Source of the DNA: Metaphire vulgaris
Taxonomy: Eukaryota; Annelida; Clitellata; Crassiclitellata; Megascolecidae
DNA length: 64,000 bases
Reading direction: 5' to 3'
NCBI GenBank assembly: GCA_018105865.1
Contig: CM030833.1
Location: 9,713,881 to 9,777,880, forward strand
The position numbers were made by a program, and so were the translations under genes. Positions 1 through 12,210 of this stretch are shown here, in pieces. The notes below the pieces were generated by a model. The model saw only the letters and a list, made by a program, of their open reading frames with translations, was not told the DNA's origin and made no database searches. Within the stretch, counting starts at the first letter, position 1, and each line of letters begins with the position of its first letter.

Positions 1-325
1 TCAAAAAGCACTAGTTATCAAAAGTTGTATATGGCACTATATAACTTATATGCAAAAAATGACCTCTGAGACTTAATATCTTCTGCCACCTACCAGAGCT
101 TTTGTGACGTCAGTGGTATATTATGTTCTTTTGCTTATGCTGACAGTTTTAATGTCGCCAAATTTGTTCCGTAAGTTAAATTATTGTGCACTATACGAGC
201 TTCAGTTAAGTTATGAAAGTACTGCACATTGGTATTTATTGTGTTAGATGTATTTGAGCTTTAAAATATTTCCAAGCAGTGTAATTTATCGATTTTAGGC
301 AATATACCGTAAGTCATTTTGCTAA
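1..325. other. AT-rich sequence, no gene seen
   Basis: No coding signal or repeat boundary is recognised before the TA that flanks the first transposon. Confidence 0.5.
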
Positions 326-627
326 TACAGGGGACCCCCGTTAGAGCGCGCCCCGTTTGAGCGCGGATTCGGTTATAGCGCGGACACGGGCTTGGATCCC
401 AACTTAGAAGCTGAATTACAGTATAAGAAAATTGATATCACGCGAATGATCCAAAATTACCGTCTGTTTATTCCCTTTTTGTGTTCTCTATACTGCATAA
501 GCTTAGCTCCGCGATCTGTGCGGCTACGCTAATCTTCGGGTGTCGTGGCCTCACGCTATCGGAAACTACCAGAGACGCCATTCTTACCATTAGGCTTCCA
601 AAACTCATATTTTTAGATAATTGCTAG

Positions 628-1787
628 CAGGGTGGATTTGATTTAAATCAAATGATTAAAATCAACGATTTAAATCGATTTAAATCGTGATTTAAATCAA
701 CAATAAAAATCATGATTTAAATCATGGTTTAAGTAAAAAAGTATTAAAATAACAAAATTTAATTGTACATAAATTTATTGTGCTAGATATTTTCCTCCTG
801 TGACGTCCTGTCATTTTCATAACTCATTATTCTTTCACTAGGTGGCAGGCCTGCAGTAGAACTGATTTTTTAAAGTTGCTAAGTCTTACTGTACTCCTAG
901 TAGTAGTACATTATTATACTATTTCTTTATAATCATTCACTTTTTTGTATTGTGGGTTTTGCATTCATTCAGAGTGTTTTCATCTTTTGGGTTGGTTCAT
1001 TCTAAACTTCAGAATTGTCTTGGAATTGAAAAAGCCAAAAACTGGTGTTTCTCTTCAAGCTGCTGAACAGAAAGCCACTGGATATTGATGAACATGATGA
1101 TGGCTATGATGACAATAACTGATTGTCGAATGATTCCCATGCTGACATTATAAACAGTTGACTGACATCTTTTAATTTTTACAGTATTATACGAAAAAAA
1201 AAACAGTATAAGGGTTAGATGTCTGTCAGCAACTTTGGTGTCAGATTGTTGACTTACAGCCGTAATAACATGTAGTATTAATGTAGTAGTAGTGATGTAA
1301 CGATATGCTTTAACGCGTGAATGAACACAGTAATTTGAATGATTCGGATTAATTCCTATGATGACATCATACACATTCTATTTTTATTTTTTAACAGTAT
1401 TATATAGTATTAGTATTAATTGTCTGCATTCTGCAACCAACTTTGTTGTCAAATTGATGACTTATAATGTGCAGTACAGTGGCAGTAGTGAATCTAGTGA
1501 TGTAGTACTTTTATGTTTCATGTGATTCTATTGTCGTGTTGTTTTATGGTGCAATAATTACTATTGAACATCTAAGCCTTGTTAGATGGCAGGCCTGCTA
1601 GATTGTTTACACAATTACAGTTGTAGTACTAATATAATACATTGAAATTTTGACCAACACAAAAAGAATTTAAGTCAAATTTAATATTAATCATGATGTC
1701 CGATTTAAATCAAAAACATCAGATTTTAATCAAAAAAATCGGATTTTTTGATTTTTATTAAAAAAATCGCGATTTATATCCACCCTG
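628..1787. mobile_element. hAT-type element with GATTTAAATC arrays at its ends
   Basis: The 8-bp sequence ATTGCTAG occurs directly before (620-627) and after (1788-1795), a perfect target-site duplication. The ends are CAGGGTGGATTTGATTT and ATTTATATCCACCCTG. Both subterminal regions (about 635-725 and 1685-1770) consist of repeats of the near-palindrome GATTTAAATC. The interior is AT-rich with no recognisable transposase. It is nested in the Tigger-type element at 328-2384, so it inserted later. Confidence 0.85.
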
Positions 1788-1920
1788 ATTGCTAGCCATC
1801 CAAAGATAAAGTCCCAGAAATATGACCCTAAATAATTCAGGGCGTGAGCGAAAGCTGCGATTCGGCCTCTGAGTGGAATATTTCAAGCAATATGACTGAT
1901 TTTTGTCATAGCTTATTAGC

Positions 1921-2081
1921 GCCCGACCGGAGTAACAGTTTGTGGAGACTTACTTAATGAATATTAATAAGTGACAGTTTCTAGCGACTTAATTAATGAA
2001 TATTCATAAGTACAATGTTACTTATTAATATTCATCAAGTAAGTCGCCACAAACTGTTACTGACTGTATTATCGACCGGGC
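1921..2081. repeat. Imperfect inverted-repeat (foldback) unit
   Basis: The left arm starts GCCCGACCGGAGTAACAG and the right arm ends CTGTTACTG... CGACCGGGC. Further paired segments (TTACTTAATGAATATTAA against TTAATATTCATCAAGTAA) make most of the 161 bp self-complementary. No clear target duplication was seen. It may be a small MITE. Confidence 0.55.
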
Positions 2082-2386
2082 TTCATCTGCACAAGCGCCA
2101 TGCGACCATTTGCCGCTGTCAAAACATTTCGTTTGTGCACTTATTGCATATTTCTGAACAAATCCACCCTTATAGAACGATGCACCGACATTTATTCTGT
2201 GATCGTATACGTAAAGAAGATGTTTTCAAGGATTTTCGATAATCGTGGTTGTTCCATTATGATCATGATGGCTAATAAAATTTATATAGCGCCGCATATG
2301 GTCCATTTCAGTATACCGCGGACCTCATTATAACGCGGGTCTAGTTATGGACCCCAAAGTCCGCGTTATAACGGGGGTCCCCTGTA

Positions 2387-3600
2387 TGGCTGAAGGGTGT
2401 AAAAAGCTTGTGCGAAGGCCAGAGCATTGTCCTATCTTTGATCTGCCAAAGGGAATAAGCTTGAATATGCTGCCTACTGTTGAAGACTTGCTTATGGAGT
2501 AGCCTAACAATGGGTTAGACTATGTTTCTGAACTCACCAAAAAAGAACCAGCTGTTTAAGAGATTTCTGTTGTTTTGACATATAGAGTAAAATACATTTG
2601 GACACATTAATCTATTCTAACTTTCAACTGATTGGATTTTGAAGCTTGTTTGATTTCACCATGACAGTGATTTCATCATAACAGTGATTTCACCATGACA
2701 TTTATTAATCGCCCCAAGTCTAGGCGAAATTAACAATATCAGCAATAGGTTCAAGATTTCAGATCCGAAACCCGACAGACTCTCTTTGATATTGCAAGTT
2801 GTAAATGTTCCAATGCAACATTTTAAAAATATGCCAAAATAAGAAAATACTTGTAGAAGAACTAAAATTTCTTAGTGATCAAAGAAGGACGAGGAAAATG
2901 TTGATTGGTTGCAAAGATGGTCCAAGAACAAAAGCATTAGCATGCGAAGCTAAGAGGAAAGTGAAAGAAGGAACACAGAGAAAGATAGCTAAGGTTTCTA
3001 CGTTAAGAGTGCATAAAATGAAGTTATCAACTTGAGTGCAGACACCAGCTCATCTGAAATCAACAGAGTACTGAGCAAAATGCTCAGTACTCTATTACGT
3101 CTGCCCAGTAGTCGGTGTCAATATTGTTGATTTCACTGTGTCAGGCTTCTTTGGTCTTCTCTCACAGTTGTTCTCCTATTTCTAACAAATCTGCATAAAG
3201 TTGAATGTTTGTTTGACCACAGAAACCTTTAGTCTGGCAAAAAAATTCAGTTTTTCTTTTTTCAGCTTGCTAAGTTTCAGTCTGATTGAGCCATATGTAT
3301 TTAATAGCACAACTTCCCTGGTGAGAAGTCTCGCCATCCAAATTCAGAAATTTATGAGAAACCTTTGCAATGCTAACTGAATAAGAACAGGCTTGGGGAG
3401 GAGATGTCTGATGCGATAAATATCCCGAATATGATAATGAGAAATTTAGCAGACTGAATTTACTAGTGAAAGAGGGGGTTAGAGTCAAATGTCACACCAA
3501 GGTTGCGAGCAGAATTGCTTATATGCTGACCGCTGGTCGCTAGCTTTTTGTCTGTACCTACCCCTTATACGAATATATATAACGATTTGAAAACTTGGAC
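2387..3600. other. No recognised gene; one short hairpin
   Basis: Short open frames occur, for example 2805-3035 (+) encoding a Lys/Arg-rich 76-residue peptide, but none resembles a known family. A perfect 13-bp hairpin lies at 3065-3093 (AGAGTACTGAGCA, loop AAA, reverse complement), framed by outer complementary stretches GAAATCAAC and GTTGATTTC. Confidence 0.5.
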
Positions 3601-4106
3601 TAAAGTATGCTATACAGTTACTATACAATATACATGGACTAAACACAGTGCGAGTGAACGTGTATTATCGTGCAGTGGCATCCGGTGATCAAATTAGATT
3701 TTTTGAAACTACTAAGGGTAGGAAAGGCATTGTGTATGGTGGTTATGAGCATAGATTTGCGAAGTTTGTTGATGAAGGCGTTCATAAGTACTGGCAGTGC
3801 GTTAAGAAGAACTGTAGTGGAAGCGTTAAGACAGCGGCAGACAACACTGGTTTGATAGAATACAACCAGCATTGTCATGTGGTTAACCCAGAGCTGACCC
3901 AAGTAGGTGTAACAGTTACTGCCATGAGAAAGAGAGCGGCTAAAGAGACAGGTCCTCTTCCAAAAATCTACAAAGAGGAGGCTGGTAAGGTTGCAGGAAT
4001 ACCAGACAACCAGACACAGCAACTCAACTACCACCTTATCCACAAATACAGAGCAGTTTGCATTGGCAAAGAAGACAGAACCTACCTCCGAGCTGAGTTG
4101 ACATAA

Positions 4107-4835
4107 ACATTCCAAATAATCTTTCTGGTTTTGGCGCCTTCCGGCTGCTTAGCATGTCTATGCGCGTGCCTCGGAGAATCGCAGTTCTTGGCGGTTTGCC
4201 GGCATCTGGCGCTTGTTTTTAGCGCCTAACGTGCAGACAGTTACCTTCTCGTCATTCTGGGTGGTCATCTGCATGCTCTCCGAGCAGTTTTGGACGTTTC
4301 TTGGTTGTTGCCGTCGAGTGTCTGGACTGCCATCATTTACCGGCCGCCATTACATCGGCGCGGCTGGTAGCACTCCAGATCAGACACACGCTCGAAAATG
4401 CTATGACGCTGTCTTTCAGACTAGATCGAACGACTGCCGCCCTAATCTTCGCCCGGAATTCCATCTCGGGTCGGATCCGCCAAGTTTGGCGATGGTACTC
4501 ACAGAACAACCGCACCTGATGAATTCACCGCCTAATCTTGCCGTGCGGAGAGTTCCTTACAACATCTCTGCGAAGTTTCAACATCTTCTTCCGTGCTTCG
4601 TTGACATGTCTGCGAACGTTTCTGTTGTGAAAGACCGCTTTCTATAGGATTCACCACCGTTTTCGTTGGGGGTCGAATTCCTACATTCCACCGAAGCGGA
4701 CTTTCAGGATTGTCATCCTATGTTCGTCATTGACATGCTAATGATGTCAAAGTGCCTCTGATTTTGGCCTTCGCTATGTTACAGCGCTATAGGAATCGTC
4801 TTGGATAAATAAATAAATAAATAAATCTTTGAACA
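4107..4835 (+). mobile_element. LINE 3' end inserted in the MULE gene, (TAAA)n tail
   Basis: This segment separates two parts of the MULE coding sequence. It ends with a tail-proximal stretch (GATTTTGGCCTTCG, TTACAGCGCTATAGG) like the 3' ends of the CR1-like copies elsewhere in the window, followed by (AAAT)n. The short sequence TTGAC precedes and follows it and may be a target duplication. No reverse-transcriptase motif is preserved; the open frame 4213-4647 resembles nothing I recognise. Confidence 0.6.
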
Positions 4836-4905
4836 ACACTTGACGGTCGAGCATTTCTGTCGCATGTATCAGCTGACAAAGATATTATTGCATATGGCAC
4901 ACAAG

Positions 4906-5045
4906 GTAAGAATTGTTTTATATTAGACCAGTGGTTCCCAAGCTTTTCATGCAGAGGGCCTCATCTAATATTTTCAGTACTTAAGCAGGCCACAATGTTG
5001 CTCGAGGCAATGACTTATTTAAGCGTGATAAATGTGTTTGTGCAG
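4906..5045 (+). other. 140-bp intron of the MULE relic, with a hAT end fragment
   Basis: The donor is GTAAGA and the acceptor TTTGTGCAG. Removing it joins CAAG to AAAATCTT in frame. A hAT-like start, CAGTGGTTCCCAAGC, lies inside at about 4929. Confidence 0.65.
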
Positions 5046-5928
5046 AAAATCTTCGGCTACTTTGTGAGACGGATACGGTGCTTGTGGAAGGAACCTCTGA
5101 TGCCTGCCCTAGACTCTTCTCTCAGCTGTTTACAATGCATGTACATCGTATTTAAAGAGGAGCATCTTCTCCCTTTGATATATTGCCTTCTCTCTGACAA
5201 AAGTGCAGGGACCTACGTTTCAGTCTTTGGCATCCTGCAAACAGAAGCCGTTAAGGCAAACCTCATATTCCAACCACAGCAATTTCTTTCAGATTACGAA
5301 TCAAGAATAATCCGTGATGTGGCAGCTTCCTTTCCAAATACCTCTCACCACGGTTGCTACTTCCACTTTACACAGGCTATATGGCACCAAGTTCAGACTT
5401 TGGGTCTCACCAGTCAGTATCGGAATGATGCAACAGTCAAATCATCTGTTCAACAACTGATGGGGCTTGGCTTTGCCAAATTGCCATTAATTTGCACGGT
5501 TTTCATGCAGCTTGAAGCACAAGTTCCAGCAATTCTGCAAACTGTTTTCAGTTATTTTTGCACTCAATGGTTAACTGCAGTTCCTCCACATATGTGGAAT
5601 GTCCACAGACTAGATCAGCAGCACAGAACTAATAACCACCTTGAAGGTTGGCACAATAGTTTTAACAGACTCGTTACCCAGCATCATCCAAACATCTGGC
5701 AATTGCTAGCAGCATTGCAACAAGAACAAGCAGGAACCAACATTACCATCCAACAAATAGCAGCAGTACAAGTACTTAACACTGTTAAATGGCTATGGTT
5801 ATTAAAGGTGTGTGATTTGTTTATCTGTATATTGAAGTATACAAAATGCGTTTATTTCGTTAAAGGCAGGCTTTTTATTTCTTGTAGTTATTGTCTCTTC
5901 ATATTCGGTATATGACTTTAAATATTTA

Positions 5929-6538
5929 CTAGAAAGATGCTCGCTTCGCTCGCAGTGCAGGATAATACTAAAACCCAATCATTGAATTCATGCTGCTGAA
6001 CAACGTTTCAATGATGTGCATATGCCACGTAGCCAAGCTCTGACGCTGCAACGTACGCTTCGTCAAACGCTTTGCGTGGCCGTTCGCTTCGTGTGGCCGT
6101 TCGCTTCGCGTCGCCGTTCGCTTCGCGTCGCCGTTCGCTTCACGAGTTGTACACACTATGACGCTGCAACGTACGCTTCGTCAAACGCTTTGCGTGGCCG
6201 TTCGCTTCGTGTCGTCGGCGGCCGTTAAACGGCGTGGCTGTTTGCTTCACGCCGTCGGCGTGGCGTTAACCCGCGTCGCCGTTAACCGCGCGCCGCGTTC
6301 GCGTCGCCGTTCTTTTTTTCGTCGCGCCGTTAAACTTTGCGTCGCCGTTAAACTTCACGAAGCCTAAGGTTCCAGAACGACCAATCAGAACACTCACCCA
6401 GCCAACCAATCAGAACGCTTTAAGGTAACGAATGAGAACGTCACACAGCCAACCAATCAGAACGCTCACACAGCCAACCCATGAGAACGCTTGAAGGCAA
6501 CAGAGAGACATACAGAGCAAGGATCTTAATATTATAGA
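5929..6538 (-). mobile_element. Non-autonomous Helitron, copy A (inverted)
   Basis: Read on the minus strand, it starts TCTATAATATTAAG and ends GAGCATCTTTCTAG. It sits between A and T with no target duplication, as Helitrons do. The interior holds repeats of CCAATCAGAACGCT and a GC-rich tract of GCGTCGCCGTTCGCTTC-like units (6060-6360). There is no Rep/helicase coding. The other four copies are at 16078, 29518, 43739 and 47365. Confidence 0.85.
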
Positions 6539-7315
6539 TAGGTTGTTGCACGACTGAATAAAAGAAGTAAAACGGTCCAGAGGTGCATCGAGCATAGATC
6601 TGTTAACCTGCTACACCAATAGTCGCATTACTGTGATGGAACTGATTGTTGGAACAAGTCACTGCTTTATGCAGTTTTAGCATAACAATTTCTTTATGTG
6701 TTTTTATTGAACATGTTAAAACGATTAATATTTCTAGAATCAAATACGCCATAATAAATATATTATTGTTGCACGACTCAATGACTGAATAAAAGAAGCA
6801 AATGCATTATCAATACTGTTTATACTGAACTTGATGCGCATAGTACAGGTGCTCAAAAAATGGGTACACAATGTACTGGTGTGCAAAGTACCAGTGCGCA
6901 AATTCCCAGGTGCGCACATAACTAGTGCGAATTCTGATATAAACCGGGGTAAGAAGTGAGCCATGAGTAGGTAAATGGAGACAACCCATCCAGCCACTAG
7001 AATTGACAGCTTTTATTGCCAGAATAGCTAGATATTTCAGAGATTGAAATGGAAAGGGACGCAGCTTAGGCCTAACCAAAAGCTTTCTGCCATAGTCTCT
7101 CACTTTTCCTTACTTTGATTGATGTATCAGACAATGAACTGATCACCTGCTGAAGAATTCTGAGCACCATCAATTGGCATCTAAGTGTATTAGAACCAGT
7201 GCTATAAAAGTGTCTTATTATTAATAATACAGTATTATTATTATTAGTAGTAGTAGTAGTATTTGTCATTGCTTGAGTTAGCAATGAATGAGATACCTAT
7301 CCAGATAGTCCAATA
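6539..7315. other. No gene recognised; short degenerate repeats
   Basis: A segment GTTGCACGACTGAATAAAAG at 6543 recurs in altered form near 6769. Around 6835-6940 there are four or five loose repeats of a GTGCGCAAAGTACCAG-like unit. Nothing else is recognised. Confidence 0.5.
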
Positions 7316-8162
7316 CAGTAAAACCTCGTTATCTCACCCCCGTTAAGCCGCCAAACTCGCCTCTCGCCACACGTAAGTCTGGAACGGATTTCCCGCCATG
7401 CATTCTACCTCGATAAGCCGCCATCCTCGCCTCTCGCCCTCGCCATCAAGGCATTTGGTTTGGTCCTAAGTAATTTGACCTCGCTAATCTCGCCATTGCC
7501 ACAAGCTCAGATGCAATGTCAATGCATGGCTTTCGTTATACTGTACAGGGTACTGTTATGTGCAGTATAACGAAAGCCGTGTTTCTATCCATGAAACCTC
7601 CCCCGCTCGCCAATGAGAACAATTAAATGGAGGAAATCTGTCCACACCATCTCCCTACATCAGTGTGGCTGGGTGTCGGAATTTCTCAGAAAGTCAATTG
7701 CCCGCAACCAAGGGGCAAGAGACGGAGAGGAGAGAGGGAGGGAGAGGGAGGAAGTGAGAGAGAGTGACGAAGGTAGGGAGAGTCGCCGGAGAGAGAGAGA
7801 GGTACCACCTGTGCAATTGTTAAAGTTGTAATACGGCCGTCGGCTGGCTAATGGCGCGCACATAAAGAGAAAGGCAAGAGCAAGATAAAGAGAGATAAAG
7901 GGAGATAAAGAGAGACAGAGATGAAGGGGGTAGAGGGAGAGAAAGAGACAAAGGAAAAGAGAGAAATTGCTGTCAAAGGTAGGGTGGAATCCATGCGTTT
8001 AACTTCTCAAAGACAGGCTACTATTCAGAAGTACTTTCGTAATCCTACTCCATAGACCTACATGCCTTTTGAATAATTATTGTAACAATGCTGGTGTGAA
8101 CTGTGCATTTGCTTATGCCTGCAAAATAGGCCTACCGTACTGTAGCCTACAGTGTTATGAAT

Positions 8163-8225
<63 letters not shown>

Positions 8226-8421
8226 TGGAAGGAGAGAGGGAGGGAGAGAGAGACAGTGACGAATGTAGAGATATATGTATATATATACACGCATATATAT
8301 ACAGTTTAACAATACTTTGTAATGGATTACTCAAGTGACTTGCTCTCATTATGTCGCCACCCTCGCCCCTCACCAAAATAGAACGCTGGACAGATATGGG
8401 CAGGATAACGAGGTATTACTG
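7316..8421. mobile_element. Tigger/mariner-type non-autonomous element
   Basis: The ends are CAGTAAAACCTCGTTATC and GATAACGAGGTATTACTG, an 18-bp terminal inverted repeat with one mismatch, flanked by TA on both sides. The interior has purine-rich GAGAGAGGG tracts (7720-7960) and a long (TA)n run (8162-8221). No transposase frame was found. Confidence 0.8.
8162..8221. repeat. (TA)n microsatellite
   Basis: About 60 bp of nearly pure TA. Confidence 0.95.
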
Positions 8422-8423
8422 TA

Positions 8424-9196
8424 TAATGAAAGTCTTCTTTTCAATATTCTTCCATTTGCAAAGAAACTCAAATTTCAATATTCAAAATTAAATGTTCCCA
8501 TAAATCTTTAAGTTTAGCACAAGTTTGGGGCTAAAGATAGGTGGAAAGGAGTTGGGTGGGGCAACAATTTAGGTAGTGTTCGAAAGGAGAGTAAGGGCAG
8601 ATTTGGATTATGGACGAATGCTGATTGATAATTGTCAGGTTGTATTTATTCACAAATTATAGAAACTAAAGGGGCGTGCTTCAGTTTGACCGTACGTTTC
8701 CATAGAAATACATGGCAAATGTGAGTGGGAGTTTGGAATCGATAAGAGAGAGGAAATGAGTGGGGAAGGGTCGTCCATTGTCTTGGTGGTAATTGGTACA
8801 AAATAATGCATGGAAAATTCAATTCAGAATATTTAAACTTGAGTTTATCTGAAAACAGCTCTTTGTCTTTTCAAGAATATCAAAACAAAAAATTAAAAAG
8901 AATTTAAATGTATTTGACTAGCTGGATAGATGCATGAAAGAGTTCTTGAGCAACAATTTGTTAAAGTTCTGCACTGCGGCTGAGAGCCTTTGGTGCAGAT
9001 CAGCTTTCTCTTGAATGTCACCAGTGACTAATAAAATTTGTCTGCAGAGGTCATTCAAGAAAAAATGCCATAAAGTGTTCTTTATAATTGTATTAATCAA
9101 TTGCTTTTAACTAATTTTATGTGCTAGTTCACTATTAAATGTTCCCTGAACCTTTTCAGATCTAAGCTTAAAACGCCATTCTTCCGTGCATTTTCT
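8424..9196. other. AT-rich, no recognised feature
   Basis: A minus-strand frame at 8918-9100 encodes 60 residues with no recognised family. No repeat boundaries were found. Confidence 0.4.
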
Positions 9197-9204
9197 CCAT
9201 AGAC

Positions 9205-9598
9205 TAGCGTTGCCAGATACCTCCATGCCCAAAGGAGGACACCAGAGCTCACAAAGGAGGACAAAGCCGGACAAAGGAAATAGGTCGTAAAATTCACAAA
9301 GCACACATTAAATGACGCAGAGAGGGTTGCCCCAGCGCTCGGGGCGAAATGCACCACGACCCTAACAACTCTTGACTTACAACATCGATCAGCTAAAAAA
9401 TATTTACAAGCAAAAAAGGTCCTCACTTCTTTGTCCATTGAGCATTGCCTAGTGGACCGAAATTCAAGTCATTAGATGATGGGAGCAAAAATCCGGACAT
9501 TTTCTCATTTCAGACCAATGCCAGCCGGCCGGCCGGACGGAGGACACGAGGCCCAAAAGAGGACATGTCCTTCATTTGCCGGACGTCTGGCAACTCTA
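9205..9598. mobile_element. hAT-type MITE with AAAGGAGGAC words
   Basis: The ends are TAGCGTTGCCAGATAC and GACGTCTGGCAACTCTA, which are inverted repeats of each other. The flanks are CCATAGAC and CCATAGGT, a 6/8 match fitting a decayed 8-bp target duplication. Both subterminal parts carry copies of AAAGGAGGAC or AAAAGAGGAC. There is no transposase. Confidence 0.65.
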
Positions 9599-9756
9599 CC
9601 ATAGGTTGACGCTGTTTTGCACCGAGTGAGCTCTGGAATGACCTGGTCTTTCACGGATGGATTTGGAGTTCCGTTGATATAATATATAGATATACCCTTG
9701 AGTACACCCAACAGTGGTTCTCACACAGGGCAGTCCCTGCTGAACCACTTTAAACC

Positions 9757-9817
9757 TTGTTATATTATATTATATTATATTATATTATATTATATTATAT
9801 TATATTATATTATATTA
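9757..9817. repeat. (TATAT)n microsatellite
   Basis: Twelve or so units of a TATAT pentamer immediately 5' of the LINE coding sequence. Confidence 0.9.
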
Positions 9818-11985
9818 CCGGTCGACCCCAGTTCTACAGCAACTGATCTGGCGCTTTGCTACCAGTCTGTCATCACGGAAATCTTAGATGACATTGCACC
9901 GATGACAAAGCTGACCGTGCGACCCCGGATCCACCGGCCCTTTTACGACGGTGACTGTCGACAGGCTCGACGGCGAGTGCGTCGTCTCGAGAGGGTCTAT
10001 CGGAACAAGAAAGGTTCAGACGCCGAATCTTACGCTCTGTCGTCTTGGCGTGATGCCCTCAGAGCGAGCAGAGCCTTAGTAAGAACGAAAGGTCGTCAAT
10101 ACTGGCGCCAGGCGATCGACTCTGCGCATGCAGATTCTAAGCAGACGTGGAAAGTATTGGACAGTCTTCTTGGAAAGAACGACATATCACCTCGCGTGCC
10201 TTCCAATTTCACGGCTGCTGATTATCATGCCTTCATTGACAGTAAGGTTACGAACATTCGGGATAGAACAGCTGAAGCTGGACCAACGACTTACCACGTC
10301 TACTCCGGTCCCTCCTTTGTCGGGTTTTTGCCGCCGACACTGGCAGAAGTCGTAGCGAGTGTCAGATCGTCACCCAACAAGCAGTGCTCATCTGACCCAC
10401 TGCCTATGTGGCTTCTTAAGGATGTGATCCTCACGTTGGCTCCGTTTCTGACAGCCATAATGACTGCTTCCTTCGTTAATGGCGAGTTTCCGTTGCCGTG
10501 GAAGCATGCCGTTACTCGCCCGCACCTTGCGGGCAGGCCTTGATCCCACTGACCTAGCCAGTTTCAGACCAATAGCCAACCTTCCATTCCTGTCGGCTGC
10601 TCGAGAGACTGGTTAACACGCAACTCGTCAGGCACCTGGCCTGTAACGGTCTCATGCCGCGTCATCAGTCTGCCTATCGAGCAGGCCATTCCACTGAGAC
10701 AGCCCTGCTCAGGATTTTCAACGACATTGTTGACGCAATTACCAATGGGGATCAGGCGCTTCTGTGTATGCTTGACCTCTCCGCAGCGTTCGATACCGTC
10801 GACCACTCTATCCTCATTCGCCGTCTCGAGCTATCCTTCGGTATTAAAGACCAAGCGCTACTTTGGCTGTGCGACTATCTCTCCGAGAGGACACAGTCTG
10901 TCACCTGGGAGGGTCGCACGTCAGCTAAATGTCCTGTACGCTGCGGAGTACCACAAGGGTCGATCCTAGGTCCACTCCTGTTTATCTTATACGTCGCGGA
11001 TGTGGGACGATCGTGAGACTCGCATGGGCTAGCATGGCATGCTTATGCGATGACGGGCAGGTGTACTCCTCCTGCCCATCCCTGGAAACAGATCATCTGC
11101 GAGCTCGCCTACAAGACTGCATCTGTGAAATAATGCAGTGGACAGCGACAAATCGCCTTGCATTAAACCCTGAAAAAACTGAACTGTTGTGGATTAACAC
11201 CCCTCGAAGGGTCCACCAGATCAGTCGAACGTCGTTCACGATCGGAGATGCTGTCGCCGCTCCGTCTACCGGTCGCCTCCTCGGTGTTCTCCTTGATGAC
11301 TCCCTATCGTTCGTCGGCCAAGTGAACTTCGTAACCCGCGCTTGTTACTTTCAGCTCCGAAAGATTAGGGAGATTCGTCGTTACATCTCAACATCAGCTG
11401 CGATACATCTAGTCGGTGCCCTGGTGTTATCCAGGCTGGATTATTGTAATAGCCTCCTCCTCGGTCTTCCCGACTATCAGCTGGGCCGACTGCAATCGGT
11501 CCTGAACGCCGCCGCCGGATGATTTTCGGTGCCAGGTGGCATGACCACGTTACCCGTTATTAAGGGATAAGCTCCATTGGCTCAAGATCCCGGAGCGTAT
11601 CGTTTTTAAACGATGCTCGCTGACCTTCCGAGCCTTGCATGACCCTTTCTGCCCCGAATATCTTTCGGCGTTGATACGCAGGCCGGTGATGACAGACTGT
11701 CGCGAAAACAGCTTCGTTCTAGCAAACGATCTCACCTCTCGTTCCCCCTCCGTCTAAGACCGTGAAGCTTGGAGAAAGATCTGTGACTCGGGGCAATCCT
11801 CTCCTTTGGAACGCACTTCCAGCTTCTGTGACCACGACAACCAACTTCGAGTCGTTCTTATCGAACCTTAAAACTCATTTATTTCGTTTATCGTATGACT
11901 GTCTTTTTTGTAAAACGCTCTTGCCTTTGGCCTTGGCCATGCCATAGCGCTACATAAATTATCAAGTAGAATAGAATAGAATAGA

Positions 11986-11988
<3 letters not shown>
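9818..11988 (+). pseudogene. CR1-like LINE relic (linker, RT and C-terminus)
   Basis: This is a 5'-truncated non-LTR retrotransposon. The linker region runs in one frame to 10543, with Y-W-R-Q-A-I and S-D-P-L-P-M-W-L-L-K motifs. RT blocks follow in shifted frames: H-Q-S-A-Y-R-A-G-H-S-T-E-T-A-L (10660), A-F-D-T-V-D-H-S-I-L (10785), G-V-P-Q-G-S-I-L-G-P-L-L-F (10945) and the active-site block near 11045. That block reads C-D-D after an apparent 1-base deletion of Y-A-D-D. The C-terminal L-S-R-L-D-Y-C-N-S-L-L-L-G-L-P block is at 11430. The 3' end has a H-W-L-K-I-P-E-R block, then AGCGCTACATAAATT and an (AGAAT)n tail at 11968. The endonuclease domain is missing. Frameshifts at about 10540, 11000 and 11520 make it inactive. 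A CR1/L2-clade assignment is likely but not proven. Confidence 0.85.
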
Positions 11989-12026
<38 letters not shown>

Positions 12027-12141
12027 CTTTTCGAGGAACTTTTCCAGACCTCGAACCGGACGAGAGTTAGCCACACAATTTCTTAATGTCTCCGGACACT
12101 TTTTTTCATAAGACCTTCGGGAATGAAGTACTGAGGGCATA

Positions 12142-12210
<69 letters not shown>

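Larger units (their letters stand above)
328..2384. mobile_element. Tigger/pogo-type DNA transposon, non-coding
   Basis: The left end reads CAGGGGACCCCCGTTA and the right end reads TAACGGGGGTCCCCTG, a perfect 16-bp terminal inverted repeat. A TA dinucleotide flanks both sides (326-327 and 2385-2386), the usual target duplication of Tc1/mariner/pogo elements. Subterminal GCGCGG/CCGCGTTATA motifs recur at both ends. No transposase reading frame was found, so it is probably a non-autonomous copy. A hAT element (628-1787) and an inverted-repeat unit (1921-2081) lie inside and account for much of its length. Confidence 0.8.
3648..5900 (+). pseudogene. Broken MULE transposase gene with FLYWCH domain
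   Basis: This is a relic of a Mutator-like (MULE) transposase. Residues from 3648-4106 contain a FLYWCH-type zinc-binding pattern (Y-W-x-C, C-S-G, then H-x-H). The gene resumes at about 4839 with a D-G-R-x-F-L block and the frame runs to G-T-Q at 4905. A GT-AG intron (4906-5045) restores the frame into E-N-L-R-L-L-C-E-T-D-T. The transposase core follows: a P-R-L-F-S-Q-L-F block, K-E-E-H-L-L-P-L-I-Y-C-L, S-D-Y-E with G-C-Y-F-H-F-T-Q, and N-N-H-L-E-G-W-H. Known MULEs have a D-G-T-F motif at the first catalytic Asp; here it reads V-E-G-T-S. A frameshift near 5150 and a LINE insertion (about 4107-4835) also break it. There is no convincing start ATG, so it is dead. Confidence 0.8.
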
